Of a DNA stretch of 64,000 nucleotides, positions 1 through 8,382 are shown in pieces. Position 1 is the first letter of the stretch, and the number at the start of each line of letters is the position of its first letter. The notes below the pieces were generated by a model. That model searched no databases, was not told the origin of the DNA, and worked only from the letters and a program-made list of their open reading frames with translations. The DNA is from Sporosarcina jiandibaonis. GTDB taxonomy: Bacteria > Bacillota > Bacilli > Bacillales_A > Planococcaceae. The stretch lies in the NCBI RefSeq assembly GCF_013184495.1, contig NZ_JAAOIY010000001.1:682001-746000 (forward strand). The letters are read 5' to 3'. Position numbers and translations under genes: made by a program.

Positions 1-216
1 GTACGTTGACGTATTTTTCACGACACTTTCAATCGTCTCTTTCTTCTTCTCCTCCAAGAGAGTTGTACGTTTGAATATTTGCCGCAGAATCTTCCTAAAA
101 GCCACGATTAGTAGATATGTAATAACAATCGTTAATGATAGCGAAATAAAATATGATTTCACACCTGAAAAATCCACTTCAAAAAAGCGTTGGACCGAAT
201 CAAAAAACTTACTCAT
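1..216 (-). CDS. Mechanosensitive ion channel (MscS-like), N-terminal part only
   Basis: The first 72 codons of a minus-strand gene that continues past the left edge. The product starts MSKFFDSVQRFF, then has one strongly hydrophobic helix (about residues 23-41, SYFISLSLTIVITYLL), followed by a basic stretch and a charged loop (RKILRQIFKRTTLLEEKKEE). This short tail, one helix, then a charged linker before the next helix is the usual start of small MscS-type channels in Bacillales, which relieve turgor on osmotic downshock. The pore helix and beta domain lie outside the window, so the family call is an inference from the N-terminus. No strong ribosome binding site precedes the ATG at 216. Confidence 0.5.
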   Translation of the reverse strand, partial: MSKFFDSVQRFFEVDFSGVKSYFISLSLTIVITYLLIVAFRKILRQIFKRTTLLEEKKKETIESVVKNTSTY

Positions 217-391
217 CAATATCAAAACCCATTTCTTAAAATAATAATAGTATTTTATAATACCATTTTTATGAATCATTGTAACAATAAAAGCGACTGC
301 ATATTAATTCTTACTATCAGCCATTTAATTAGGTTGAAATCGCCTCATCACAATCAAGTATGCTACCACTAACGAAGGTACATCCAATTTT

Positions 392-607
392 CTAGAATTT
401 ATTAAGCTCAATTGCATCTAATTGATGGGAAAAAATCAACCTTCCGAAACTTTGATAAATCAATTCATCTCTAAGATAGCTATCCGAGTTACCGATTTGA
501 ATTAACATCTCATCTTGATCTTCCCTTTGGAGTTCGAAGAGGATACCTTCTATGTAATTTTCTAATCTAGTTGTTAACGACATTCTATGCAACCCTATAA
601 TCCACAT
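392..607 (-). CDS. DUF2785-like N-terminal fragment, 71 aa
   Basis: A short open frame. Its middle part (LIQIGNSDSYLRDELIYQ) resembles the start of DUF2785 proteins, where an 'IG..D..LRDELIY' segment precedes a long helical repeat region. Those proteins are usually several times longer, and here the frame stops after LDAIELNKF. No continuation is visible in other frames towards 220, so this looks like a truncated remnant or a very short paralogue. The start could also be the ATG at 583; neither candidate has a strong ribosome binding site. The function of DUF2785 is not known to me. Confidence 0.4.
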   Translation of the reverse strand: MWIIGLHRMSLTTRLENYIEGILFELQREDQDEMLIQIGNSDSYLRDELIYQSFGRLIFSHQLDAIELNKF

Positions 608-627
608 TAATAATAACTTTCAATTCA

Positions 628-1071
628 TCACGACCTCTTTACATCGATTAACGTAAATCTTTCGCAAACGAGAAGCATGTCCTCACTAAATTCTAGTCCA
701 ACTGTTTGTAATTCACTTGTGAAGAATTCCTCATGAGCTGATTTCCAATATTCATACGGACCTTCCCCCTCAGCAACCGCGAATTCTTCAGTCACTTCAT
801 TCATCGGTACAATTGAAACTTCAACAATTTTGATCATCGCGACCGGCTGTTCCTTACTATTTAAAATAATGCTGTATTCTCCAACTTTGGGCAACGGCTC
901 ATTGTCTAATTCATAAAATACATGTCCTGAACAGGTTGCAGTTTTCTTTCCATCTATAACAAGTTGTGCAAGTTCATCTGGTGATACACCAAACATCCAT
1001 GCGCTGACATTCTCAGGTTTCTCTTCATCCTTCCAAAACTCATCCCAATAGATTTGTGCTGCCTGATTCAT
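628..1071 (-). CDS. ASCH domain-containing protein
   Basis: A 147-residue protein read from the ATG at 1071, which has an AAGGAG site 9 bases upstream; a longer frame to 1092 lacks one. The order of features fits ASCH proteins: an N-terminal helix with YWDEFWKDE, the segment DELAQLVIDGKKTATCS (ASCH core with the GKKTAT motif), a beta segment with VGEYSIIL and a FAVAEGEGPYEYWKSAHEEFF helix-turn. ASCH folds resemble PUA and are thought to bind RNA or modified nucleosides; some are amidohydrolases. It overlaps the 3' end of the nucleotidyltransferase gene by about 30 bases, so the two are probably translated together. Confidence 0.75.
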   Translation of the reverse strand: MNQAAQIYWDEFWKDEEKPENVSAWMFGVSPDELAQLVIDGKKTATCSGHVFYELDNEPLPKVGEYSIILNSKEQPVAMIKIVEVSIVPMNEVTEEFAVAEGEGPYEYWKSAHEEFFTSELQTVGLEFSEDMLLVCERFTLIDVKRS

Positions 1072-1657
1072 TATCAACACTCTCCTTTTCATCCACTAAC
1101 ACTTCAATCTTGTCCCAAATAGATGGCCAGTTCTTTCCCTTAATCCTTTTATCATAAATCAGCATCCTGTCTTTTGATTCGCCAAAATAGGGAGTTGGTT
1201 TTACCTTCATATTTACCAAGTCCTCAATCCCATGGGGTGCTGTTAATTGTACGTTATTTTCATCATCTACCCTCACGCCTAAAGCCGTTGCTGTCTCGGG
1301 AAACTTCGAAATTGCATCAACAGCAGAACTGTAAGGTGGGATATTATTCGCAACATGCATCCTGGCTTGGTTTTTAACTGACCATGGAATCGTTGGAAGT
1401 AACTCCTTAAGCATTTCCTCATATTTCTTTTCTGTTTTCTCTTCAACATTTATTAAATCGTAATAGATCACATCAATATCGGGAGTAGGCGTTCTTTCGT
1501 CAAAACCATGCAATACATCCCAAATTTTTGCACGAACAAATCCGGCACAAATCCACCAATCTGGCAAATTAAGCGACCCGACAGCTTTTAATAGTTCCAT
1601 CATCCATTTGTCCTGTTGAATGATTTCAACGATATCTTTTTCTTTTTTGAGATTCAT
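1040..1657 (-). CDS. Nucleotidyltransferase family protein (YiaI/DUF925 type)
   Basis: 205 residues from the ATG at 1657, which is preceded by AAGGAG with good spacing; the frame is open to 1717 but without a site. The segment DLPDWWICAGFVRAKIWD followed by TPTPDIDVIYYD is the signature of this family (related to nucleotidyltransferase folds, with the DxD at the putative metal site). Near the C-terminus, TAPHGIEDLVNMKVKPTP is also typical. Substrate is unknown. It lies in a run of minus-strand genes with the hydrolase upstream and the ASCH gene downstream, overlapping the latter. Confidence 0.7.
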   Translation of the reverse strand: MNLKKEKDIVEIIQQDKWMMELLKAVGSLNLPDWWICAGFVRAKIWDVLHGFDERTPTPDIDVIYYDLINVEEKTEKKYEEMLKELLPTIPWSVKNQARMHVANNIPPYSSAVDAISKFPETATALGVRVDDENNVQLTAPHGIEDLVNMKVKPTPYFGESKDRMLIYDKRIKGKNWPSIWDKIEVLVDEKESVDNESGSTNLLG

Positions 1658-1713
1658 GAATAACTCCTTAATTATAGAAGTATCGATACAATAAATTTTA
1701 TTTCTAATAATTT

Positions 1714-2658
1714 TCACCGCTTGATAAAGGCATCAATTTCCCTGCCTATCAACTCTGGTTCCCACGCATGGACATAATGCCCGACATCCAATAACAAATG
1801 TTGACCATGTTCAAGCTGACCGACGTAGTCTGATAGTATTTCTCGCCAATTCGAAATTCCCATTTCGTTTCCGTTAGAAATGAAAAAATACATCGGGACT
1901 TCAACCGGAATACCCAATCCCTTTATTTTATCTGCGTTCGATTGAACTTGATTCGCTTCTTCAATCATGTTCGAAGTAAGTGTTCTTCTATAGAGTATTG
2001 ATCGATACGTGGCCATATCCTCTTCCGATAAATGACCAGATTGAATCGCAGCGGAACTATTAACAATCGGCGGTACCAATCGAATCATTCCAGTCCGTGC
2101 GAAGCTAGCGGCTGCTGTCATCGAGAGTGATGAAGGAATCGGTAGAACGTCGTAGACTTCCGGCACCGCCGGATCTAGTCCTATTATTGCCGCTACTTCA
2201 TCGGGATACTTTTGTGCCCATCGAATCGCTTCCAGCGCGGACATTGAATGTGCCGCCAATACATAAGGAGGCTGCACATCTGCAAGCCGGAGTGCGCTTC
2301 GACTTTCCTCGAGAATGACATCAATCTCTCTTGATACATTAGCAATTTCACTCCAACCATATCCGGCTTTTTCCACGACAGCAATCGTATACTCTGAAGA
2401 TAATGCTGACCAAAGAGGCTTGAAATCGAGGACAGGCGCACTCGTTCCAGAACCCGCCATGAAAACGATTGTCTGTTCACCGTCACCTTCTGAATAAACA
2501 TGCATCACGTGACTATTAACATCCACCATCTTACCCAGAGGTGGAGTAGAAGCTATTTCTTTTTTCATTGAGATTGAATGATAAATCCAGGAGCCACCTA
2601 CAACGAGTATTAAAAGTAGAACGATAGATAAAAAGAAGCTCTTAACTATTCTTTTCAT
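1714..2658 (-). CDS. Membrane-anchored alpha/beta hydrolase
   Basis: 314 residues. An N-terminal membrane helix (about residues 7-27) anchors an alpha/beta hydrolase fold facing outside. The oxyanion region is FMAGSGTSAPVLDF; the nucleophile elbow is AAHSMSALEA, with Ser in the place of the classic G-x-S-x-G; the Asp strand is IIGLDPAVPEVY and the catalytic His is probably in DVGHYVHAWEP near the C-terminus. Substrate cannot be deduced. The start overlaps the end of the GNAT gene upstream by 17 bases, suggesting a shared message. Confidence 0.75.
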   Translation of the reverse strand: MKRIVKSFFLSIVLLLILVVGGSWIYHSISMKKEIASTPPLGKMVDVNSHVMHVYSEGDGEQTIVFMAGSGTSAPVLDFKPLWSALSSEYTIAVVEKAGYGWSEIANVSREIDVILEESRSALRLADVQPPYVLAAHSMSALEAIRWAQKYPDEVAAIIGLDPAVPEVYDVLPIPSSLSMTAAASFARTGMIRLVPPIVNSSAAIQSGHLSEEDMATYRSILYRRTLTSNMIEEANQVQSNADKIKGLGIPVEVPMYFFISNGNEMGISNWREILSDYVGQLEHGQHLLLDVGHYVHAWEPELIGREIDAFIKR

Positions 2659-3190
2659 TTAGCCCATCCTTCACGAATATCCCAGATAAATCATTCCAAC
2701 CGAATGCTATTTCACCCAATTTCTGACCATCAATCTCGATTTCTGCCGTATCAACTTTCTTTCCTCCAAGTTTTTCATAAAAACCGCAGGCAGGATTTTC
2801 TTCTAATGCCCAAATGAGCATTGAGTTCAATTTCTTGTCTAGTAAATCGTCCACGACAGACTTAATAAGCTTTTTCCCAAGCCCATTTCCTTGCTGCTCT
2901 TCAAATAAATAAATGGCATATAACTCACCTTTATATGCTTCATATTTTCCTGTTCGCTCTTTTCCGCCTGTTGCAAACCCAACAATTTGGCCGTTCTCAT
3001 CTTCCGCAATGTAAATATGATTTTCTTCAATTCCGCGCTTCCAAATCTGCTCACGGCTCTCATAGGAAAGGCTATTTAAAAATGTGTCAGGCACAATCCC
3101 CTTATACGTTGTCCGCCAACTATCTACATGGACTTTCGCGATCCCCGCTATATCCTTTAATTCAGCTTTTCGAATCACCATCTTCGCCAT
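2642..3190 (-). CDS. GNAT family N-acetyltransferase
   Basis: About 182 residues from the ATG at 3190 (AAGGAAAGGA lies directly upstream; an in-frame ATG at 3181 is an alternative with better spacing). Family features: RKAELKDIAGIAKVHVDSWRTTYKGIVP at the start, with WRTTYKGIVP typical of this GNAT subgroup, the acetyl-CoA loop EEQQGNGLGKKLIKSVV and the C-terminal NPACGFYEKLGG. It transfers an acetyl group from acetyl-CoA to an unknown amine. It is followed by the hydrolase gene with an overlap. Confidence 0.8.
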   Translation of the reverse strand: MAKMVIRKAELKDIAGIAKVHVDSWRTTYKGIVPDTFLNSLSYESREQIWKRGIEENHIYIAEDENGQIVGFATGGKERTGKYEAYKGELYAIYLFEEQQGNGLGKKLIKSVVDDLLDKKLNSMLIWALEENPACGFYEKLGGKKVDTAEIEIDGQKLGEIAFGWNDLSGIFVKDGLNEKNS

Positions 3191-3271
3191 TCCTTTCCTT
3201 ATCGAAGTATGAGCAATTATTTCAATTTGGGGCGTTCTCACAGTTGTTCCTTTCAAACGCCCCGATGTCTT

Positions 3272-3718
3272 TCATAGCGAAATCACATGTGTCGTCTCTG
3301 ATGCAGAATCATCCAATTCAAAACCATTTGCTCGGTAAAAAGCATCTGCTTTTGAAGATTCAGTTCGGACCGTCATTTTACGGAACGTATCCCGTGAATG
3401 ACGGACGATTTCTTCTAATAGTATAGAGCCTACTCCTTGACGCCTTGCATCAGCAGCTACATAAAACCTTTGCAATCGAGCAACGTCTTTATCATCAGAA
3501 AATGGCGATTGATTCACCCCGCCTATCGCAACAACCTCTCCTAACTCATTCTGAATAAAAAACAAAGCTTCTCCCGGTTTATTAAACGTATTACTACCAT
3601 CTTTATAATCATTGACCAAGCGAGTCAAAAAACGATACCCCTCGGCTTCGCTTTCCTTTACTAATTGCGATATATCTATCGAATTAATGTCTTCGACTTG
3701 TTCCGCTTTATATTCCAT
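3272..3718 (-). CDS. GNAT family N-acetyltransferase
   Basis: 148 residues from the ATG at 3718, preceded by AAGGGGTGAAG; the longer frame to 3790 lacks a site. Features are LFFIQNELGEVVAIGGVN (central strands), LQRFYVAADARRQGVGSILL (acetyl-CoA loop with RRQGVG) and ADAFYRANGFE near the end. Substrate unknown. It lies upstream of, and in the same direction as, the other GNAT gene, 81 bases apart, so this may be a two-gene acetyltransferase locus. A terminator lies just upstream, so its promoter must lie between 3719 and 3805. Confidence 0.8.
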   Translation of the reverse strand: MEYKAEQVEDINSIDISQLVKESEAEGYRFLTRLVNDYKDGSNTFNKPGEALFFIQNELGEVVAIGGVNQSPFSDDKDVARLQRFYVAADARRQGVGSILLEEIVRHSRDTFRKMTVRTESSKADAFYRANGFELDDSASETTHVISL

Positions 3719-3806
3719 CTCTTCTTCACCCCTTATTTTTAGTTTCCAATATACTGTTAGGTTCAATGTATGCATCGGAAAAACCTTCATTCTGAAACAA
3801 ATAAAA

Positions 3807-3841
3807 AGATCCGCATGCGTTAAACACGCAGCGAATCATTT
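3807..3841 (-). terminator. Rho-independent terminator after the YdjM-like gene
   Basis: On the minus strand GATTCGCTGCGT and ACGCATGCGGATC pair around a GTTTA loop and are followed by TTTTTAT. It sits directly after the stop of the gene at 3850. Confidence 0.7.
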
Positions 3842-3849
3842 TTGGAACG

Positions 3850-4329
3850 TTATAAGTAAAAATTAAAAGCTTGATACCCGTAATAAAATGAAAGGAGCGA
3901 TAAGATACTGAACACAAGACCTTCAATTTTGCTTCCGGTTTTTGTTGTCAATGGAAAACGAACGGTCATGCTTAACGGGAAAAATAATTTAATCCCTTTT
4001 TTCGTAGCCATATCCAATACATAGTGGCTCACCATGCCTGCCAGAACTCCTGCTTTTACTGCATCGCTTGGAATAAATGAGCTTAATAACCACGCGATAA
4101 TTACTAGAAATAATAAACTATGCGTAAATGTACGGTGACCAAATAGAGTGTTGATGATTTTCGATACAATCGATAACTTTCTTCCGATTTTACTTCCTCC
4201 GTGGCAAATATCCGGAAGTAGCGCGCCCATAATCCCCGCCCCTAGCATAATGAGCGGATCGTGATTTGTAAATTGCGCATAAGCAAGACTTGCTGCAATT
4301 CCGCCAATGATGTGTGTTTTTCCTGTCAT
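3850..4329 (-). CDS. Metal-dependent hydrolase-like membrane protein (YdjM/DUF457 family)
   Basis: 159 residues, AAGGAG upstream of the ATG. The opening MTGKTHIIGG and the motifs ALLPDICHGGSKIGR and FGHRTFTHSLLF, plus SHYVLDMATKKGIKLFFP, are the conserved His/Asp motifs of the DUF457 family, with four hydrophobic helices between them. Members are inner-membrane proteins assumed to bind metal; the E. coli YdjM member is under LexA control. Here the upstream region carries a 19-base palindrome instead of an obvious LexA box. Function unknown. Confidence 0.8.
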   Translation of the reverse strand: MTGKTHIIGGIAASLAYAQFTNHDPLIMLGAGIMGALLPDICHGGSKIGRKLSIVSKIINTLFGHRTFTHSLLFLVIIAWLLSSFIPSDAVKAGVLAGMVSHYVLDMATKKGIKLFFPLSMTVRFPLTTKTGSKIEGLVFSILSLLSFYYGYQAFNFYL

Positions 4330-4344
4330 GCTTTTTCTCCTTAC

Positions 4345-4363
4345 TTAGTAAAATTATTACTAA
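4345..4363. promoter_or_regulatory. Palindromic operator candidate upstream of YdjM-like gene
   Basis: TTAGTAA-AATTA-TTACTAA is a perfect 7-base inverted repeat with a 5-base centre, 16 bases upstream of the minus-strand ATG at 4329. TAATAA within it could serve as the -10 element with TTGAAA 18 bases further upstream on the minus strand, so a repressor bound here would block that promoter. The regulator is unknown. Confidence 0.4.
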
Positions 4364-4409
4364 CCTAGTATAAACGATTTCAATAAACTAGGCACTACAG
4401 TTCGATTAC

Positions 4410-4439
4410 TTAGGTTAGGCAAACTAGGTTTGCTATACT
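4410..4439 (+). promoter_or_regulatory. Promoter and operator candidate for the SDR gene
   Basis: TTAGGT (4410-4415) and TATACT (4434-4439) are spaced by 18 bases and form a plausible sigma-A promoter. The spacer contains GCAAAC-TAG-GTTTGC (4419-4433), a perfect inverted repeat between -35 and -10, the usual place for a TetR- or MarR-type repressor. No regulator gene is adjacent. Confidence 0.45.
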
Positions 4440-4477
4440 AATTATGATAAATCATTTACAAAGAAGGAGAGAATAGC

Positions 4478-5194
4478 ATGCAAAACTTAAAAGGTAAAAC
4501 AGCTTTAATTACTGGAGCCGGAAGAGGAATCGGACGAGCAACAGCAATTGCGTTTGCTAAAGAAGGCATCAACCTAGGACTCGTTGGCAGAACCTCCGCA
4601 AACTTGGAGAAGGTCGTTAAAGAACTCGAAGAATACGATATCGAAGTGACAATGGCTACGGCTGACGTTTCGGATAACGAGTCTGTCATCGCTGCGGTTG
4701 ATCACATAAAATCTGAACTTGGATCGATTGATATTTTGATTAATAATGCGGGAATTGGAAAGTTCGCTAAATTTCTTGAACAATCCCCCGAGGACTTCAA
4801 AAATATGATTGATGTAAACTTGATGGGCACCTATTATGTAACAAGAGCTGTGCTTCCGGACATGATTGAACAAAGTTCAGGCGATATTATTAATATTTCA
4901 TCGACTGCTGGAGAAAGAGGCGGCGCAGTTACGAGCGCATACAGTGCATCAAAATTTGGTCTACTAGGACTTTCGGAATCCCTTATGCAAGAAGTTAGAA
5001 AGTATAATATTCGCGTTACTGCACTGACACCAAGTACGGTTGCCACTGATTTAGCATTTTCTGAAAATCTTACAGACGGTAATCCAGAAAACGTCATGCA
5101 GCCGGAGGATCTTGCAGAATTGATGGTCGCACAGTTAAAACTGCATCCGCGTGTTTTCATTAAATCTGCTGGTTTATGGTCAACAAATCCTTAA
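4478..5194 (+). CDS. SDR family oxidoreductase (3-ketoacyl-ACP reductase-like)
   Basis: 238 residues with GAAGGAGAG upstream of the ATG. The Rossmann motif TGAGRGIG lies at residues 12-19, followed by NNAG at about 89 and the catalytic Ser ([10 protein letters not shown]) and YSASKFG Tyr/Lys pair at about 155-160. Length and motifs match classical short-chain dehydrogenases that use NAD(P)H, close to FabG-like reductases in Bacillales. The gene stands alone between a palindrome-bearing promoter and a strong terminator. Substrate not deducible. Confidence 0.85.
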   Translation: MQNLKGKTALITGAGRGIGRATAIAFAKEGINLGLVGRTSANLEKVVKELEEYDIEVTMATADVSDNESVIAAVDHIKSELGSIDILINNAGIGKFAKFLEQSPEDFKNMIDVNLMGTYYVTRAVLPDMIEQSSGDIINISSTAGERGGAVTSAYSASKFGLLGLSESLMQEVRKYNIRVTALTPSTVATDLAFSENLTDGNPENVMQPEDLAELMVAQLKLHPRVFIKSAGLWSTNP

Positions 5195-5262
5195 TTAGTC
5201 GTTGAAAGAATTACATTCCCCACTACGTAACGATAAATAAATTTTATGCTTCATCAATCCAT

Positions 5263-5306
5263 AAAAAAATCATGGCGGACAATGACGTCCTGCCATGATT
5301 TTTTTT
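5263..5306. terminator. Bidirectional terminator between SDR and DUF420 genes
   Basis: AAAAATCATGGC and GCCATGATTTTTTTT pair around a GAC...GTC inner stem. A-run on one side and T-run on the other allow termination of both converging genes. Confidence 0.8.
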
Positions 5307-5313
5307 ATACTTA

Positions 5314-5838
5314 TTAATAATAAGGAGAAATCAAAATGTAAACGAGCACGCCCGTAAGGCTAACATACAGCCAAATCGGCATTGTCCAACGCGCGATTTT
5401 CCGGTGACGTTCGTTTTCCATATTCCATGCACGAGCCACACTCGTTAATGCAAGTGGAACAATTGCAGCTGCAAGGATAATATGCGTAATTAATATGAAG
5501 TAATAAAATCCTGCGATAAATCCTTCACCGCCAAAAGGTGTTGATGGCGATAAGTAATGGAACATAACATAAGAAATTAAGAAAAGAAACGTTGTAATAA
5601 AAGCCGCGTAGATAAATCGACGGTGTACAGTTACATTTTTCTTTAATATCGCAATCAGTGCACAAACTAAAAATAAGAATGTAAAGGTATTAAATATTGC
5701 ATTCATCAGCGGTAGAATTGTAACATCAAACGCATTAAAATCCTCAGCCCCCGGCATTCCCGATAAAACACCAATAGCTCCTATTAATATGATTGAAAGA
5801 GTAATAATTAACGGTCTATAATTACGCTTTTTATTCAT
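5314..5838 (-). CDS. DUF420 membrane protein (YozB/CtaM-like)
   Basis: 174 residues from the ATG at 5838, preceded by AGAGGAG; the longer frame to 5886 has no site. Five hydrophobic helices are visible. The motifs FNAFDVTILPLMNAIFN, VTVHRRFIYAAF and YFILITHIILAA with conserved His residues are typical of DUF420. In Staphylococcus aureus the DUF420 protein CtaM is needed for heme-copper oxidase function, so a role in cytochrome oxidase maturation is likely here. No oxidase genes are adjacent. Confidence 0.8.
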   Translation of the reverse strand: MNKKRNYRPLIITLSIILIGAIGVLSGMPGAEDFNAFDVTILPLMNAIFNTFTFLFLVCALIAILKKNVTVHRRFIYAAFITTFLFLISYVMFHYLSPSTPFGGEGFIAGFYYFILITHIILAAAIVPLALTSVARAWNMENERHRKIARWTMPIWLYVSLTGVLVYILISPYY

Positions 5839-6035
5839 AAATAATTTCACTCCTCTTTCTCTGACCCTATTAAGAAAGTTTATCACAATTGCTCGATTAC
5901 TGCCGTTTTACATAGAAAGTTCGAAAACCTGTCAATTCTTTTACTTGTCCCAGATGAATATGCTAAGCATAAACAATGATTTATTTGCACAGTTTAATGG
6001 AACGAAGTAAATAGTTTCGAGAAAGGAGGATCGCG

Positions 6036-6356
6036 ATGAATATCTACTCTAAAATAGACATTAATCACATTGTTCTATCGCTTATACTATTAGCTTTTTT
6101 AGATTCATTGTTCACTGATATCGGCATACGACAAAATTATATTACAGAAGCCAATCCGATTATGAAGAACATCTACGATACAAGTGTGTTTGGATTTTAC
6201 GCCCTGAAAATTAGTCTCCCATTATTTCTCCTATCATTATTATCCAAAATAAAACCAAAAAAGTATCTAAAGGTATTACTTAGCTCTGCAGTCACCCTTT
6301 ATACCGTTGTACTTTTCCTCCATTTTTTCTGGATTTCATTGGCAATTATTACTTAA
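6036..6356 (+). CDS. DUF5658-like small membrane protein
   Basis: 106 residues, with AAAGGAGG upstream of the ATG. Three predicted membrane helices at about residues 11-25, 50-68 and 78-102. The first half has LLAFLDSLFTDIGIRQNYITEANPIM, in which the D...T..G.....EANP(I/L)M pattern is the hallmark of DUF5658 family proteins. Function unknown. It is followed 64 bases later by the deacetylase gene in the same direction. Confidence 0.6.
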   Translation: MNIYSKIDINHIVLSLILLAFLDSLFTDIGIRQNYITEANPIMKNIYDTSVFGFYALKISLPLFLLSLLSKIKPKKYLKVLLSSAVTLYTVVLFLHFFWISLAIIT

Positions 6357-6420
6357 CCAATAAAGCGTATTGAATATATAATTTGGGGAATAAATACGGA
6401 AATAACAACCGGAGGATATT

Positions 6421-7377
6421 ATGAAAAAAACAATCCTACTTTCCGTATTATATATTGGTTTTGTTGTACTTTCTCTTGAATTTATTACGAAACCGGCCCC
6501 TGTGAATGAACTACAACGACCGACTATGGTTACGACACATAACGAAAGTCCAAATTTGCTCGATGAAATTCGAACCTATGCCAATAAGAATAATACTGAA
6601 CCCATCGACGCGAGACTTGATCGGATTTGGAAAGCAATTCCCGGTTATAATGGACTAACGATTGATGTGGAAGAAAGCTATCTCGCAATGTGGACAAACA
6701 ACGAGTTTGATGCCGAAAAACTTGTTTATAATGAAGTTCCACCGAAAGTTCATTTAACAGACTTGCCTCCATCTCCAATCTATAGAGGCAATCCGGAAAA
6801 GCCTATGGTGACATTACTTATCAACGTTGCTTGGGGGAACGAATTCATTCCACAAATATTAAAAACATTGGATGAGCATAAAGTAAAAGCAACATTCTTT
6901 TTTGACGGCAGCTGGGTAAAAAAGAACCCTGACTTGGCAAAGAAAATCTTTAATGAAAATCACGAAATCGGAAACCACGCATACAGCCATCCTGACCTTA
7001 AACATAAATCTCCAAAAGAAACGGAGATTGAGTTATCAAAGACCAATGACGTAATTAAAGAAACGCTCGGGATTAAACCGAAATGGTTCGCCCCGCCCAG
7101 CGGCAGTTTCAAACAAGAAACAATTACAGTAGCGCGCAAACTCGATATGCTAACCATTCTGTGGACGGCTGACACGGTTGATTGGAGAAATCCTTCAACA
7201 TCAGAAATGGTGAAGCGCGTCACTTCCCAGGTTGAAAACGGGACGATGATTTTAATGCATCCGACTAGACCCACGGCAGAAGGCTTGGATAGTATGATTC
7301 GGGATATTAAAGAAAAAGGTTATGTTCTTGGCACAGTTTCTGAAATGATGAGCGAGGAACGAATCGCCCCCCAGTAA
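6421..7377 (+). CDS. ylxY: Polysaccharide deacetylase-like protein YlxY
   Basis: 318 residues with an N-terminal signal anchor (residues 4-22) and a NodB fold from about residue 125. The usual TFDDG catalytic motif is replaced by LINVAWGNE, as in B. subtilis YlxY, so the first Asp is absent and deacetylase activity is doubtful. Retained are GNHAYSHPDL (metal-binding His pair), FAPPSGSF and the C-terminal MILMHPTRPTAEGL. YlxY-type proteins are linked to sporulation in the Bacillales. It has a GGAGG site and ends at a strong terminator; it lies away from the pnp/ylxY locus known in Bacillus, so a paralogue is possible. Confidence 0.75.
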   Translation: MKKTILLSVLYIGFVVLSLEFITKPAPVNELQRPTMVTTHNESPNLLDEIRTYANKNNTEPIDARLDRIWKAIPGYNGLTIDVEESYLAMWTNNEFDAEKLVYNEVPPKVHLTDLPPSPIYRGNPEKPMVTLLINVAWGNEFIPQILKTLDEHKVKATFFFDGSWVKKNPDLAKKIFNENHEIGNHAYSHPDLKHKSPKETEIELSKTNDVIKETLGIKPKWFAPPSGSFKQETITVARKLDMLTILWTADTVDWRNPSTSEMVKRVTSQVENGTMILMHPTRPTAEGLDSMIRDIKEKGYVLGTVSEMMSEERIAPQ

Positions 7378-7382
7378 ATGAT

Positions 7383-7421
7383 AAAACCCTAGAAGCTGAA
7401 AATTTCAGTTTCTAGGGTTTT
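7383..7421. terminator. Bidirectional terminator after ylxY
   Basis: AAAACCCTAGAA and TTCTAGGGTTTT form a 12-base stem with an inner GCTGAAAATTTCAGT hairpin, between two converging genes. Confidence 0.8.
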
Positions 7422-7428
7422 CCCTCTT

Positions 7429-8367
7429 CTAATTATTTAATGCCTTTTTAAACACTTTCGCCAACTCAAGCATTCCAAATTTCCCTGCAACTATTTCTGC
7501 ATCGGCGTTATAATTTGTATTCGTATTCACATCATAAGTGAATATTTCCCCTTTATCATTACGAATAAATTCGATGCCCGCGACTTTAATATTGTTCTCT
7601 TTTAGAAATTGCTCATACTTTTTAATGATCGGGTCGTTAAAACCTTCAATGATTTCAAATTTTGGCTGCACTTCTGCCTGGTTTGATTCCCCAGTTGGGC
7701 AAAAGAGGTCATCGATTTGACAGGCATCCGCAGGACAAAGTTCAAATCCTTCGGAGGTATCGACTTTTACCGCATACAAGAATTTTCCATCGATAAATTC
7801 GCACCGAGTAATAAATGGCTTTGGCGCTTGTATGTATTGCTGGATCAATGTAATGCCATCAACAGGGTCTTCAAAGGTTTGACCTTCGACGTACTCAGTC
7901 AATGCTTCTAAAGAATGAAATAATCGAACGCCTAACCCCTTACCTGCGCGGTTATGCTTTGTAATAAAGGACCCTTCTCCAAGTTCCTCAGCAGCTTTGA
8001 AAATATTTTTCTTACCAACTGCCGCAATCGTTTTTGGTGTCTGAATCCCAGCTGCGTTTAGCGCTGTGTATTGAAGTACTTTGCTCAACTCAAGCCGCAA
8101 AGCGTTACTGCCATTAAAGACTACTCGGTTATGATGTTCTAACCAAGCCAAGGTTGCAGAAGCAAGTTCCGGCGCAAATCGATGCCCGCGAGTGTGGGAA
8201 GATGCGCTCATCCGGTTGTAAAAAATCCCTTCACGAGGTTCCTCCGTTAAATTGACAATGCCCTGATCAAGATGCCATTCTTCATAAGGGACTTCAAGTT
8301 CCTCAAGTCGTTTCGTTAAATGCGTTGTCCATTCACTGTTTTCGTGAATGATATATATTTTACTCAT
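7429..8367 (-). CDS. ATP-grasp ligase (RimK-like)
   Basis: 312 residues, AGGAGG upstream. The order of motifs fits the ATP-grasp fold: pre-ATP domain with GIFYNRMSAS, ATP-binding strand GSFITKHNRAGKGLGVRLF with the glycine-rich loop, linker IQQYIQAPKPFITRCEFIDG, and the metal-binding end VAGIEFIRNDKGEIFTYDVNTNTNYN. Such enzymes form an amide bond by way of an acylphosphate; RimK and its relatives add glutamate. The substrate here is unknown. It is 15 bases downstream of the monooxygenase gene and probably shares its SAM-riboswitch-controlled message. Confidence 0.75.
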   Translation of the reverse strand: MSKIYIIHENSEWTTHLTKRLEELEVPYEEWHLDQGIVNLTEEPREGIFYNRMSASSHTRGHRFAPELASATLAWLEHHNRVVFNGSNALRLELSKVLQYTALNAAGIQTPKTIAAVGKKNIFKAAEELGEGSFITKHNRAGKGLGVRLFHSLEALTEYVEGQTFEDPVDGITLIQQYIQAPKPFITRCEFIDGKFLYAVKVDTSEGFELCPADACQIDDLFCPTGESNQAEVQPKFEIIEGFNDPIIKKYEQFLKENNIKVAGIEFIRNDKGEIFTYDVNTNTNYNADAEIVAGKFGMLELAKVFKKALNN

Positions 8368-8382
8368 TGAAAGTACCTCCTT

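Noticed and set aside
190..372. Plus-strand open frame of 60 codons
   Set aside because: Overlaps the start of the channel gene on the other strand, has no ribosome binding site and an improbable composition.
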